64,000 nucleotides of DNA from Deltaproteobacteria bacterium (lineage in GTDB: Bacteria > Desulfobacterota > Binatia > HRBIN30 > CADEER01), in NCBI GenBank assembly GCA_029262455.1, contig JAJCZJ010000088.1, positions 1 to 64,000 of the forward strand, read 5' to 3'. A program made the position numbers and the translations under genes. Positions 8,466-17,095 of this stretch are shown here, one piece after another (the stretch's first letter is position 1; each line of letters begins with the position of its first letter). The notes under the pieces are model-generated. The model was not told the origin of the DNA and searched no databases. It was given only the letters and a program-made list of their open reading frames with translations.

Positions 8466-9388
8466 AGGTCGCCGCGATCGCAACCCTGCTGCTGCTCTGC
8501 GCCGCACCCTTCGCGCTCGACGGCGAAACCGAGCAGTTGAGTGATTCACACCGAGAAAGCGCCCCCGGTGAGTTCGCGAAGCTCAGCGACGGGATCGTGC
8601 ACTATCGGATCGAAGGTCCCGAAAACGGTACGAGAGTCGCACTCGTACACGGGTTTTCGACTCCGCTATTCACCTGGGATGAGGTAAGCAGCGGCCTCAC
8701 AGCTGCCGGTTTTCGGGTGCTGCGCTACGATCACTTCGGACGCGGTCTGAGCGATCGCCCGACCGATATCGACTACGACGTCGACCTCTACGATCGCCAA
8801 CTGCGCGAGTTGTTGCGAGCAGTGGGATGGGGCGGCAAAGTCCACCTCGCGGGCCTCTCGATGGGCGGCGCTGTGGTCATCGAGTACGCGGCTAGGCATC
8901 CAGAGGAGGTCGCCAGCCTCACATTGTTTGACCCCGCTGGCTTTCCCATCGATATGCCAGCCACCGCAGGCTTGATCCGCGTGCCGCTACTCGGCGAGTA
9001 CATCATCAAGACGTTCGGAGACAGATTCATCCGGCAGAATCTCGGGAGCAACTTCTACGACAAGTCACTCGTCGAGGAATTTTCCAACCGATTCGTACCG
9101 CAGATGCGGTTCAAGGGTTTCAAGTACGGCCAGCTATCGTCACTGAGGCACATGCCACTGACCGACATGGCCGAGCGCTACCGAGAGGTCGGTCGAGGCG
9201 CCATACCGGTGTTATTGGTCTGGGGCAGGCAGGATGAGGTCGTTCCGTTCGCCAACGCCGAACTCGTGCGCCAGGCGATCCCGCACCTCGAGCTGCTGGT
9301 CGTTGAAAACTGCGGTCACACCCCCAACTACGAGAAACCGGAAGCAGTGATACCAACCCTGGTTCGGTTCCTTACGGCGCAGCAGTAA
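8462..9388 (+). CDS. Exported alpha/beta-hydrolase
   Basis: About 308 residues, with an N-terminal signal peptide (MKVAAIATLLLLCAAPFALDG), so the enzyme probably acts in the periplasm. The core has HGFSTPLFTW, YDHFGRGLSDRP, the nucleophile elbow GLSMGGAVV, the acid region WGRQDEVVP and the His segment NCGHTPNYEKP. This order matches proline-iminopeptidase or lipase-like hydrolases. The start ATG overlaps the cyclase stop (ATGA). The longer open frame starting at 8144 lies inside the cyclase gene and is rejected. Function with the cyclase is not evident from sequence. Confidence 0.87.
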   Translation: MKVAAIATLLLLCAAPFALDGETEQLSDSHRESAPGEFAKLSDGIVHYRIEGPENGTRVALVHGFSTPLFTWDEVSSGLTAAGFRVLRYDHFGRGLSDRPTDIDYDVDLYDRQLRELLRAVGWGGKVHLAGLSMGGAVVIEYAARHPEEVASLTLFDPAGFPIDMPATAGLIRVPLLGEYIIKTFGDRFIRQNLGSNFYDKSLVEEFSNRFVPQMRFKGFKYGQLSSLRHMPLTDMAERYREVGRGAIPVLLVWGRQDEVVPFANAELVRQAIPHLELLVVENCGHTPNYEKPEAVIPTLVRFLTAQQ

Positions 9389-9427
9389 GGGCCAACGTAA
9401 GCGTAGTGGCGGGTGTACCCCGGGCTT

Positions 9428-10729
9428 TCACTCCGGGATCAGTGGATCGCACACAATAGAGCCCAGAGGGTCGCAGGGAAGCCGCTGCACGAAAAACGGG
9501 CCCGAGACTTCGTACGTTATGCCGCCCGAAGGAGAGAATCCCGGCGCACGCTGCGAGCTGAAGTAGAGACGCGTCCCCGACGGATCAAACGCCGGACCCG
9601 TCACTTCCGAACCTCCGTGGCCTTCGATCATCACGATCGGAACGATTTCGCCGGTCGGGACGATCGCGACGATCTGCATGTCGCCACCATCCTCGGCGAC
9701 CAACAAGTCGCCCTGCTCGGAAACCGTGATGTTGTCGACGCCCGACAAGATCGGCGTGTCCGAAGTTGCGAGATCGTAGACGATCGAGACTTCAGCGGCA
9801 TCGATGTCATACGCCCAAACGCGATTGTCGAACTTCGTCGTAAAATACATCACGCGGTTGCTGTACCAGATGCCTTCGCCACCCAAGAAACCGGTGTACT
9901 CGCCAACCTGCCGTCGGGTTGGGGTTCCCCCGGACATCGTCGGATCCGGAACCGGTTTCCACTCGATAGGGCCCTCCTCGCCTTCGCCGAGGACAAGTGC
10001 GATCTCGAGTCGGCCGTCGTCGAGGTCCGGAATCTCCCCATTGCCGGCATTCGCCGGCACATACCGATACAAGCCACCGTCAGGCACGTCTTCGGTCAGG
10101 AACAGGTGATCGGTGTCCGGGTCGACCGCAACCGCTTCGTGACTAAACGTTCCGAGCGCCGGCCGAACCACCGCGGGATCGCGACCGGTCGGGTCGCATT
10201 CCCAGACCTGGCCACCACCGAACTCCTCACAAGAAAGCCAAGTCCCCCAAGGGGTCGCACCGCCCGCGCAGTTGGTGTTGGTACCGGCGAGAATCGGATA
10301 CGCGGAGACGACATCTCCGTTGCGATCGAATCGCAGAGCACCAACGCCGCCCAAGCCGGGGCCGCGCAGCTCGCTGTTCGAAACGTAGATCCAACCGTCA
10401 TTTTCCGTCGCAAAGGTTGCGCCGCCATCGGGCCAGGCATGCCACAGGAAACCCGCGTCTGCCGATGAGGGTGCCTCACCGGTGCGGGCCACGACGCGAC
10501 CGGTGAAACCGGCTGGAAGCCGCAAGCCATTCGCGTCCGCCGCGCCGAGTTCACCGACATCGGCCAGATTGCTGACGCGACGAGTCGGACTCGGACCGCG
10601 ACCGCCGCATCCGTACAGAGTCGGCCCAACCGCGAACATCCCAAGGCCAAGGAAACCACGTCGCAGTGCATCGCGACGCGAGATTTCGCGACTACGTCGC
10701 GGTCCACCAATTCGTCGATTGCCCATCAC
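9428..10729 (-). CDS. DUF839/PhoX-like beta-propeller protein, Tat-exported
   Basis: A 433-residue secreted protein with a twin-arginine signal (SRRDALRRGFLGLGMF) and a possible lipobox Cys (LYGCGG). It matches the DUF839/PhoX group: repeated blades such as GGTNCAGGxTPWGTWLSCEE-like (here TNTNCAGGATPWGTWLSCEE), FSHEAVAVDPDTDHLFLTED, DNITVSEQGDLLVAEDGG and FDPSGTRLYFSSQR. PhoX enzymes are calcium/iron alkaline phosphatases, but many DUF839 members are untested, so phosphatase activity is only possible. It is last in a likely TetR-desaturase-DUF839 operon on this strand, with a 51-base gap to the desaturase. Confidence 0.82.
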   Translation of the reverse strand: MMGNRRIGGPRRSREISRRDALRRGFLGLGMFAVGPTLYGCGGRGPSPTRRVSNLADVGELGAADANGLRLPAGFTGRVVARTGEAPSSADAGFLWHAWPDGGATFATENDGWIYVSNSELRGPGLGGVGALRFDRNGDVVSAYPILAGTNTNCAGGATPWGTWLSCEEFGGGQVWECDPTGRDPAVVRPALGTFSHEAVAVDPDTDHLFLTEDVPDGGLYRYVPANAGNGEIPDLDDGRLEIALVLGEGEEGPIEWKPVPDPTMSGGTPTRRQVGEYTGFLGGEGIWYSNRVMYFTTKFDNRVWAYDIDAAEVSIVYDLATSDTPILSGVDNITVSEQGDLLVAEDGGDMQIVAIVPTGEIVPIVMIEGHGGSEVTGPAFDPSGTRLYFSSQRAPGFSPSGGITYEVSGPFFVQRLPCDPLGSIVCDPLIPE

Positions 10730-10780
10730 CTACCTCCCGGAGCGCCAAAGTAGCAGCGTTCGGCGGAGTTCGCACACTGA

Positions 10781-11677
10781 TCAGACGGTGCGCGCGGCGG
10801 CGGGTGGACAAACGACGGCCGTTGTTCCTTGCTCGCGCATCTGGGGTGCTGTCAGCGTCGATCCATCCGGACTCCACCCAGGCGGCTGGAGAATGTAGTT
10901 GACGGCGTCTGTCCAAGTGTCGGCGCGGGCAGCGTCGCGCAGCATCGCAGACCATTCGTGAAAGGCGACACGAAGCGGATTGTACGTGTCGATGTTCTTG
11001 GTCAACCCGTAGTCGACGGCCGCCGCCTCCGGCTCGAAGCTTCGGAACAAACGATCCCAGACGATGAAGATGCCAGCGTAGTTGCGGTCCAAATACTCGA
11101 TGTTGCGCCCGTGGTGTACGCGGTGGTGCGAAGGCGTGTTGAAGATCCACTCGAGCGGGCCCATGGTGCCAATCAGCTCGGTGTGAATCCAGAATTGGTA
11201 GACCGTGTTCAAAGCACTTGCGGCAAGAATGTGCATTGGCTCGAAACCAATCAACGCGAGCGGCCAGTAGAAGAGCAGGCTGGTAAACGGCGTCGTCCAA
11301 GATTGGCGCAACGCGGTCGATAGATTGTACCGCCGACTCGAGTGATGGTTGACGTGCGCCGCCCAGAGGAAGCGCACTTCGTGGTGTAAACGATGAAACC
11401 AGTAGTAACAAAAGTCGGTCGCGACCAAGAGCACGAGCCAGGGCAGCCAGCCCGTCCCGACGTCGATCAACGCGTAGTTCGCCACCATCGCGAGGAAGAC
11501 GTAGTGCGCGGATTTCATCACCAGGTTGAGCAGCACGTTGCCAATCCCCATGATCAAGCTGGTCGCGGTATCACGCGGCTCGTATCCGTGGATTCGCCGC
11601 GAACTCGTGATCGTAGCCTCAGCCACCATCAATAGAACAAAGGCGGGGATCGCAAGAATCGTCAGATCCAAATCCAT
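10781..11677 (-). CDS. Sterol desaturase/fatty-acid hydroxylase superfamily protein
   Basis: An integral-membrane di-iron oxygenase of 298 residues. The eight-His signature is present: HRLHH in WFHRLHHEVRF, HVNHH in AAHVNHHSS, and HRVHHGRN. Hydrophobic helices lie at about 7-25, 45-70, 77-92 and 130-150. Relatives hydroxylate or desaturate sterols, carotenoids or alkyl-glycerol ethers; the substrate here is unknown. The start ATG (11677) directly follows the TetR stop (11678), so the two form one unit and the regulator probably controls this gene. Confidence 0.88.
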   Translation of the reverse strand: MDLDLTILAIPAFVLLMVAEATITSSRRIHGYEPRDTATSLIMGIGNVLLNLVMKSAHYVFLAMVANYALIDVGTGWLPWLVLLVATDFCYYWFHRLHHEVRFLWAAHVNHHSSRRYNLSTALRQSWTTPFTSLLFYWPLALIGFEPMHILAASALNTVYQFWIHTELIGTMGPLEWIFNTPSHHRVHHGRNIEYLDRNYAGIFIVWDRLFRSFEPEAAAVDYGLTKNIDTYNPLRVAFHEWSAMLRDAARADTWTDAVNYILQPPGWSPDGSTLTAPQMREQGTTAVVCPPAAARTV

Positions 11678-12328
11678 CTATTTCTCCTCCGCGAACTCGA
11701 CCAACAAGGCGTTCGTCGCCAAGCTCTCGAGAGCCGTCAGTCGTTCGTCGATATCGGGCAACGGACCGGAAAGAAATTTCGACAACGCCATCCCCTGCAT
11801 CGCGTCGAGAATCGTACGCAGCACGCCGTCGAGGACGCCACTTCGCGCCGGTTCCGGATAGAAGGCGTGTGCCAACTCATAGACATGCTGCTGGTGCGCT
11901 TGAGCAATCGGCACCAGGCGCTCTCGCAGCTCGCCGTCCGTGCGAGCCGCTGTATAGAGCTCGATCACTGCAACGAAGTGGGGCCGGTCGAACATCGACC
12001 ACAGCAAGTCGATCGCAGCGCCGACATCGCCGCCCTCCAGGCCAGCAAACCCTTCGCGGTACTCATCCCGCATGCGGTCAAAAAGGAGCTCCACGGCGGC
12101 GGCAACTAGGTCGGCCCGGGTCGGAAAATGGTGCAATTGGGCACCACGTGAAACTCCAGCGCGGTCCGACACCATGGTCGTCGTCGTCGCCGCATAGCCG
12201 GCGTCAGCCAGGCACCCGAGGGCAGCGTCGAGCAGCACACCACGGGTTCGCGCCCGCCGCTCCGCCTGCGTACGACGCGCCGGGGTCTCCCCGCGACCAA
12301 CGATTTCGGAGCTCACCGCTGCATCCAT
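11678..12328 (-). CDS. TetR/AcrR-family transcriptional regulator
   Basis: About 216 residues. An N-terminal helix-turn-helix (about residues 20-65) includes TRGVLLDAALGCLADAGYAATTTTM and GVSRGAQLHHFPTRADL, followed by an all-helical ligand domain. The ATG at 12328 (MDAAVSS) is the simplest start; an in-frame ATG at 12355 adds nine residues. The gene abuts the sterol desaturase and faces an SDR gene 150 bases away, so a shared lipid-responsive control region is likely. A CTGCAT-CC-ATGCAG inverted repeat at 12319-12332 overlaps the start codon and could serve in autoregulation. Confidence 0.9.
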   Translation of the reverse strand: MDAAVSSEIVGRGETPARRTQAERRARTRGVLLDAALGCLADAGYAATTTTMVSDRAGVSRGAQLHHFPTRADLVAAAVELLFDRMRDEYREGFAGLEGGDVGAAIDLLWSMFDRPHFVAVIELYTAARTDGELRERLVPIAQAHQQHVYELAHAFYPEPARSGVLDGVLRTILDAMQGMALSKFLSGPLPDIDERLTALESLATNALLVEFAEEK

Positions 12329-12332
12329 GCAG
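12319..12332. promoter_or_regulatory. Inverted repeat at TetR start codon
   Basis: CTGCATCCATGCAG is a perfect 6+2+6 inverted repeat covering the TetR start ATG. TetR proteins often bind palindromes at their own promoters, and the divergent SDR gene begins 150 bases away. No experimental motif is known to me for this protein, so this is a candidate only. Confidence 0.3.
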
Positions 12333-12479
12333 TCTACATAGCGCCCAACAAACAAACAGTCAAGCCTGATTGTAACTTTTCTTCAAGTGCTCTTGGAGGT
12401 ACCGCCGGGGCCGGTTGCCGCATCGCATCAAGACTGCTTTGAAGGGCGTTTCCCATCGACTTCGAAAAAGGAGCAGCTC

Positions 12480-13385
12480 ATGAGTGACATCCGATTTGAC
12501 GACCGCGTCGTCATCATTACGGGGGCCGGAGGTGGCTTGGGCCGCACCTATGCCCTGGAAACAGCAAAGCGTGGAGCCAAAGTCGTCGTCAACGACCTCG
12601 GCGGTGCGTCCGACGGCACCGGTAAGGGCAGCGCAATGGCCGACAAGGTCGTCGACGAGATCACGGCTGCCGGCGGCACCGCCGTGGCCAACTACGACTC
12701 AGTCGCCACTCCCGAGGGCGGCAAGGGCATCATCCAGACAGCGCTCGACAACTTCGGTACTGTCGATGCCGTCATCAACAATGCCGGCATCTTGCGCGAC
12801 AAGACTTTCGCAAAAATGACGGTCGATGAAATCAACCTCGTCCTCGACGTGCACCTTCGCGGGGCATTCTACGTCACCCAGCCGGCGTTCCAGGTCATGA
12901 AGGAAAAGGGCTACGGGCGTATCGTTTTCACCTCCTCCGGCGCCGGAATCTTCGGCAACTTCGGACAGGCCAACTACGGTGCTGCCAAGATGGGGCTCGT
13001 CGGCATGATGCACGTGCTCGCAGTCGAGGGGGCAAAGTACAATATCAAGTCCAACGCGATTGCGCCGACGGCCAAGACTCGAATGACCGAGGATCTGCTC
13101 GGGCCAATGGCGGAGTTCGTGGCGCCCGAGACCGTGACGCCGATGGTCGTATATTTGAGCTCGGAAGCCTGCGACGTGACCCACGAGATCTACTCGATTG
13201 GCGGTGGACGCTTCGCTCGTGCCTTTGTCGGAGTGACGCCCGGCTGGTTTGCCGGTAAAGGCGCGGCGGTCAGCGCCGAGGACGTCTCATCGAATTTGGC
13301 GACCATCCGCGACACCGCTGGTCACACCATCCCGGCCAACATCGGCGACGAGCTGGGCCTGATCATGAAGGCGTTCAGCAGTTAG
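12480..13385 (+). CDS. SDR oxidoreductase, peroxisomal-MFE/17beta-HSD4-like hydroxyacyl-CoA dehydrogenase type
   Basis: NAD(P)-dependent short-chain dehydrogenase of 301 residues. The dinucleotide motif TGAGGGLGRTYALE (about 16-29) is followed by NNAGILRD (about 96-103), the catalytic Ser in TSSGAGIFGNFGQANYGAAKMG, and the YxxxK active site in the same segment. The insert DLGGASDGTGKGSAMADKVV after the Rossmann start is characteristic of the dehydrogenase part of multifunctional enzyme type 2, which oxidises 3-hydroxyacyl-CoA. The hydratase and SCP2 domains are absent. An AAAAAGGAGCAG ribosome binding site precedes the ATG at 12480; the longer frame from 12387 is not supported. Confidence 0.9.
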   Translation: MSDIRFDDRVVIITGAGGGLGRTYALETAKRGAKVVVNDLGGASDGTGKGSAMADKVVDEITAAGGTAVANYDSVATPEGGKGIIQTALDNFGTVDAVINNAGILRDKTFAKMTVDEINLVLDVHLRGAFYVTQPAFQVMKEKGYGRIVFTSSGAGIFGNFGQANYGAAKMGLVGMMHVLAVEGAKYNIKSNAIAPTAKTRMTEDLLGPMAEFVAPETVTPMVVYLSSEACDVTHEIYSIGGGRFARAFVGVTPGWFAGKGAAVSAEDVSSNLATIRDTAGHTIPANIGDELGLIMKAFSS

Positions 13386-13411
13386 CCGGCAAGAACTTTT
13401 TTTCAGCGATT

Positions 13412-13441
13412 GCGGTAGGCTTGCCGATGCGAGCCTACCGC
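13412..13441. terminator. Hairpin between convergent genes
   Basis: GCGGTAGGCT, a 10-base loop, then AGCCTACCGC form a perfect 10-bp stem between the SDR gene and the convergent ferritin-like gene. A run of seven T lies before the stem on the plus strand, not after it, so it is not a textbook intrinsic terminator. Its position still favours a transcription-end role in both directions. Confidence 0.5.
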
Positions 13442-13466
13442 CGATCCCTGTCCCTCCAAGGATGCC

Positions 13467-14258
13467 TCAACGCGAGGCGTGCCTGCGGAGTTCCTGTTCG
13501 ATCACTCGATCGGCCCGCGCCAACAAAGTTCGATCGTTCGCATAGCGCTCAATCATCAAGCTCAAGGCACTCAGGTCATGGATGAGGGTCCGCGCCGCCC
13601 GTTCGCGCTCCTGCGCCCCCTTAAGCAATTGCAGGAGGTCGAGCACCAAATCCTCGATCTCCGAACTCTCGATCTCCAGCGTCAGCTCAAAAGCCCGCTT
13701 CAGCGAGATACCCTTGGCAACTTCGCGCTCGGCTCGATCGAGCATTCGCCGCAGATTGGCTACGTGAGTTTTGGCCGCCGCCGGAACTGCCGGCATCTGG
13801 CGTAGCGTTTGACTCCCGAGCAAGCCTTTCACTAGGGCCAGCGCGCCGACGTGGCGTGACTCGTGCTCAGCCATGTCGAGCCAAAAGGAACGAACCGGAT
13901 CTGGCTCCGCGAAGCAAACTTCAAAACGACAGTAGAGCTCCATCGTCCGCCGCTCCAGATCCATCGCAAGATCCACCAGCTCGGCTACCCTCGACTGCCC
14001 AATGTCCTTCGACGCTCCTCGCAAACCCATTGGGCCGCAGCGATACCAGATGAGCCATCCGGCTTCCATGCCGAGACAGCCAATCATCGTGGCACGTGCC
14101 CAGACAACTGGGTTCCGCGGCGACCACCGAGCGGGTTTCAGCCTTCCAAGGTCGTACCGAAAGGTGGAGACCACTATGTAAAATGCGTTGAAATCATACG
14201 GGTGCGACCGCCATTTAGCGCTCAGTGGCGTCATTCCGTGATTTTCAGCCCTAATCAT
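13467..14258 (-). CDS. Ferritin-like/rubrerythrin-like helical protein
   Basis: The conserved part is residues about 85-263. LVDLAMDLERRTMELYCRFE and MAEHESRHVGALALVKG resemble the first two helices of ferritin-like di-iron bundles (Glu plus E-x2-H type ligands). The later FELTLEIESSEIEDLVLDLL gives further acidic residues. The N-terminal 75 residues have no family support, and the true start may be the ATG at 14030 (MGLRGASKDIGQ). A role in iron or peroxide handling is possible. The gene overlaps no neighbour and faces the small XRE regulator across about 110 bases. Confidence 0.6.
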   Translation of the reverse strand: MIRAENHGMTPLSAKWRSHPYDFNAFYIVVSTFRYDLGRLKPARWSPRNPVVWARATMIGCLGMEAGWLIWYRCGPMGLRGASKDIGQSRVAELVDLAMDLERRTMELYCRFEVCFAEPDPVRSFWLDMAEHESRHVGALALVKGLLGSQTLRQMPAVPAAAKTHVANLRRMLDRAEREVAKGISLKRAFELTLEIESSEIEDLVLDLLQLLKGAQERERAARTLIHDLSALSLMIERYANDRTLLARADRVIEQELRRHASR

Positions 14259-14370
14259 GTGCAGTGCTTTTTAGACAGCCAAGTAGGCACGGCATATGCA
14301 TAGAAGTCATGGTGCCAGCCCCCAAGCCGGCCGCAAACCATCCAAAAAAGATCAGCGAAGGGAAGCAACC

Positions 14371-14664
14371 ATGATGAAAATGGACGAGCCAATGTCGAAC
14401 GAAAACTGGGACACGCCCAACGGAACAGCCGGACCGCGGCGCAATCCACTCGGAGTTCTCGAGCTCCGCAAACGCCTGAGCATGACGCAAGAGCAACTTG
14501 CTCGCGAGCTCGGCGTTACGGTCGGGACCGTAAACCGCTGGGAAAACGGGCGCTTCAGGCCGAGCCCTCTGGCTCTGCGTGGCCTTGAGCGACTCGCTGA
14601 GCGCGCAACGCAGGTCGAGCGACTCGATAGCTATCAGCCGGTAGCTTTCTCAAACGATCGCTAG
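14371..14664 (+). CDS. Small XRE-family HTH regulator
   Basis: About 97 residues with one helix-turn-helix: LGVLELRKRLSMTQEQLARELGV then TVGTVNRWENGRFRPSPLALRGLERL, the usual lambda-Cro/XRE pattern. No ligand domain is present. The ATG at 14371 has a good site (GAAGGGAAG) 7 bases upstream; an in-frame ATG at 14296 lacks one. It is divergent from the ferritin-like gene, so it may regulate that gene or itself. Confidence 0.8.
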   Translation: MMKMDEPMSNENWDTPNGTAGPRRNPLGVLELRKRLSMTQEQLARELGVTVGTVNRWENGRFRPSPLALRGLERLAERATQVERLDSYQPVAFSNDR

Positions 14665-15180
14665 ATCCAGCGAACAACCCGCCTGCCATCAGTCCCGGTA
14701 CCGCACCGGCCAAGATAGCAGCGTCCTGAAGATCGCAGCGTCCCGAAGATTGCAGCGTCCCGAAGACGGTGTGTGGGCGAATCGGCATCTTGTCGCCGGT
14801 TCGCCCATCCTTCGCACCCAGAATATCTGCGCACTCGCGGCGCTCACAAAGCCCCAATTCGCAGTCGCCGGACTAAAGAACAAAACACCCGCCGTGCCGC
14901 GCTCTCCGCGGGCTGCTAGGCCCTGAAAATGGGCACAACCTGCGAGATTGAGCGCCACACAGGTGGCCGCGCGGCCCAAGCCACGCCATCCGCTTGATGT
15001 CGCGGCTCAATTCCCGCCTAATTGCGAGGTGACCTCATGATCGCAGTCCGGCGGGAACTTGCCAGCGATCCCTGAGGTTAGTTCAGAAGATCGCCCCGTG
15101 AGCCATGGCAAACCTACACGCTCCCCCAGCCGGGGCTATTCCATTCAACGATTCGCCCATTTCGAAGGAGAACTCAGAAA
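14665..15180. other. 516-base intergenic region with 17-bp triplication
   Basis: No credible gene on either strand: the open frames here have no family resemblance and no ribosome binding sites. The only structure I see is the 17-bp triplicate at 14718-14768. The yceI-like gene downstream has an AAGGAGAA site at its start; no sigma-70 promoter stands out. Confidence 0.6.
14718..14768. repeat. 17-bp direct repeat, three tandem copies
   Basis: GCAGCGTCCYGAAGAYN repeats at 14718, 14735 and 14752. Copies differ only at position 10 (T/C) and in the last two bases. It lies 50-100 bases after the XRE gene, which could make it an iterated binding site or simple slippage. Confidence 0.85.
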
Positions 15181-15777
15181 ATGCGTAACACTCATCGCGC
15201 CGCCGTAGCAGCCATCGCTCTGCTGCTCGCACCGATCGCTTCGTCAGCCGCTACGTACAAGGTCGACAAGAGCCACACCAACGTCGCTTTCAAGGTCCGG
15301 CATCTCTTCACCAACGTCGCGGGCCGCTTCGACAGCTTCGAGGGTGCCATCAACTTTGACCCCGCCGACTTCTCAAGCGCAAAAGTGACCGGCACGATCG
15401 ATTCCGCGAGCATCAACACAGCCAACGAGAAACGTGATGCTCACTTGAAGAACGCGGATTTCTTCGATGTCGAGAACCACCCCAAGATTACATTCGAGAG
15501 CACCAAGATCGACGCCATCGACAAGGCCAAGAAGACCGCGAAACTGCACGGCAACTTGACCATGCACGGCATTACCAAGCCGATCGTACTCGATGTCGCC
15601 TATCTCGGTACCGGCAAGGACCCTTGGGGCAACACCCGCGGTGGATTCACCGCGACGACGACGATCAATCGAAAAGACTTTGACATCAACTGGAACGAAA
15701 CCCTCGATTCCGGCGGCCTGCTGATCGGAGAAGAAGTCGACGTCGAGATCAACGTCGAAGGCTTCATTCCTCAATAA
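15181..15777 (+). CDS. YceI-family periplasmic protein
   Basis: A 198-residue protein with a signal peptide (residues 1-22, cleaved near SSAATYKVD) and the lipocalin-like YceI fold, which binds isoprenoid or polyunsaturated lipid. Landmarks are KVDKSHTNVAFKVRHLFTNVAGRFDSFEG, the ANEKRDAHLKNADFFDVENHPKI-type segment and GNLTMHGITKPI near the end. Length is normal. It lies 97 bases upstream of the bufferin operon on the same strand. YceI proteins are often found beside stress genes, but a direct link to copper handling is inference. Confidence 0.92.
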   Translation: MRNTHRAAVAAIALLLAPIASSAATYKVDKSHTNVAFKVRHLFTNVAGRFDSFEGAINFDPADFSSAKVTGTIDSASINTANEKRDAHLKNADFFDVENHPKITFESTKIDAIDKAKKTAKLHGNLTMHGITKPIVLDVAYLGTGKDPWGNTRGGFTATTTINRKDFDINWNETLDSGGLLIGEEVDVEINVEGFIPQ

Positions 15778-15874
15778 GCACTTGGTTCGCCATCGAACGT
15801 AACGATCCATCCAAACAACACTACGAAAGCCCGTATCCGACAGGCGGACGCGGATTCGATCAAACGGAGGTAGT

Positions 15875-16177
15875 ATGGAAACGACAACCAAGAAGATTCT
15901 CATGGCTTCGGCAGTCGCCGGACTCCTGTCCGTCGGTGCAAGCGGCGCCGCCCTCGCTGACGCCAACGAAGGCGGAGAAGGTAAGAAAGTTCACTGCTAC
16001 GGCGTTAACAAATGTAAGGGCACTGGCGCATGTGGCGGCGCCCATGCTGACGGAACCCCATATTCCTGCCACGGTAACAATGGTTGCAAAGGCCAGGGCT
16101 TCCTGGAGATCGACAAAGAGACTTGCCTCAAGATCGACGGTGGCCGTCTAACCGCAAAGGCCGAGAAAAAGGGCTGA
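15875..16177 (+). CDS. bufA: Bufferin precursor peptide (BufA, copper-binding RiPP)
   Basis: A 100-residue secreted precursor. The signal peptide spans about residues 1-29 (ending ALADA) and the mature part has six cysteines (41, 47, 53, 65, 71, 84) in repeated CYGVNKCKGTGACGG and CHGNNGCKGQG units. This is the BufA2-like pattern. In characterised bufferins the precursor is modified on cysteines by the DUF692 enzyme and binds copper in the periplasm. The next two genes encode that enzyme and its partner, 6 bases downstream. A GGAGG site precedes the ATG. Confidence 0.88.
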   Translation: METTTKKILMASAVAGLLSVGASGAALADANEGGEGKKVHCYGVNKCKGTGACGGAHADGTPYSCHGNNGCKGQGFLEIDKETCLKIDGGRLTAKAEKKG

Positions 16178-16183
16178 GCCAAC

Positions 16184-17095
16184 GTGCAAGGCGCAAGTGA
16201 TAGGTCGGCATCGACGCCGCAGCCGCTATGGCCGCAGCTCGGATTCGGTGCCGGCCTGCGCGCCGAGCACTACGCCGAAGTACTAGACCAGCCCACTCGT
16301 TTGGACTGGTACGAGGCAATCACTGAGAACTACATGGCGACCGGCGGCCGGCCGCTTTCCACCCTCGAGCGCGTGCGCCGGGACCATCCGGTGGCCCTGC
16401 ACGGCGTCGCACTCTCGATTGGGTCTACAGATCCGCTGGAAGAACGCTATCTCGACGAGCTCGACGAACTCGTAAAACGCATCGAGCCGGCTCTTGTTAC
16501 AGACCACCTCTGCTGGTGCGGCGTCGACGGCGCCAAACTTCACGACCTTCTGCCACTGCCATACACCGAAGAATCTTTGCACCACGTCGTGACCCGGGTC
16601 GCGCAACTACAGGAACGACTGGGGCGGCGCATCCTTTTGGAGAACCCGTCGACGTACTTAGCGTTCAAGCACTCGACCATCGGCGAAGCTGAGTTCATCG
16701 CCGCACTCGCCGAGCAGGCCGACTGCGGGATCCTCCTCGACGTGAACAACGTCTACGTCTCCGCGAAAAACCTCGACCTCGATCCGTTGGCCTACCTCGA
16801 CGCGATACCAATCGACCGTGTCGGCCAGATCCATCTCGCAGGGTTTACCGACATGGGCACCTATCTCTTCGACACGCACAGCGCGCCAGTTCACGACGAT
16901 GTCTGGCGCCTATTCCACCACGCTTGTGAGCGTTTCGGCACCGTGTCGACTCTCGTCGAGTGGGACGACGAGATCCCGACCTTTGATCGCCTCTGCGAAG
17001 AGGTGGAGCGTTCCCGCCGTGAGGCCAACTCGGCCCTGATAACAACCGATGGAAATGCCGTCACTCAAGGCGCTCCAGCAGCTCTACACAGCTGA
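16184..17095 (+). CDS. bufB: Bufferin-modifying MNIO enzyme (DUF692)
   Basis: Multinuclear non-heme iron-dependent oxidative enzyme, 303 residues, TIM-barrel fold. The family opening LGFGAGLRAEHYAEV is at residues about 16-30. Metal ligands are visible in YEAITENYM, ALHGVALSIGS, DHLCWCGVDG, LENPSTYL, LLDVNNVYV, HLAGF and LVEWDDEIP. It acts with BufC on the BufA cysteines. The start is GTG at 16184. The 3' end overlaps bufC by 47 bases, so translation is probably coupled. Confidence 0.93.
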   Translation: MQGASDRSASTPQPLWPQLGFGAGLRAEHYAEVLDQPTRLDWYEAITENYMATGGRPLSTLERVRRDHPVALHGVALSIGSTDPLEERYLDELDELVKRIEPALVTDHLCWCGVDGAKLHDLLPLPYTEESLHHVVTRVAQLQERLGRRILLENPSTYLAFKHSTIGEAEFIAALAEQADCGILLDVNNVYVSAKNLDLDPLAYLDAIPIDRVGQIHLAGFTDMGTYLFDTHSAPVHDDVWRLFHHACERFGTVSTLVEWDDEIPTFDRLCEEVERSRREANSALITTDGNAVTQGAPAALHS

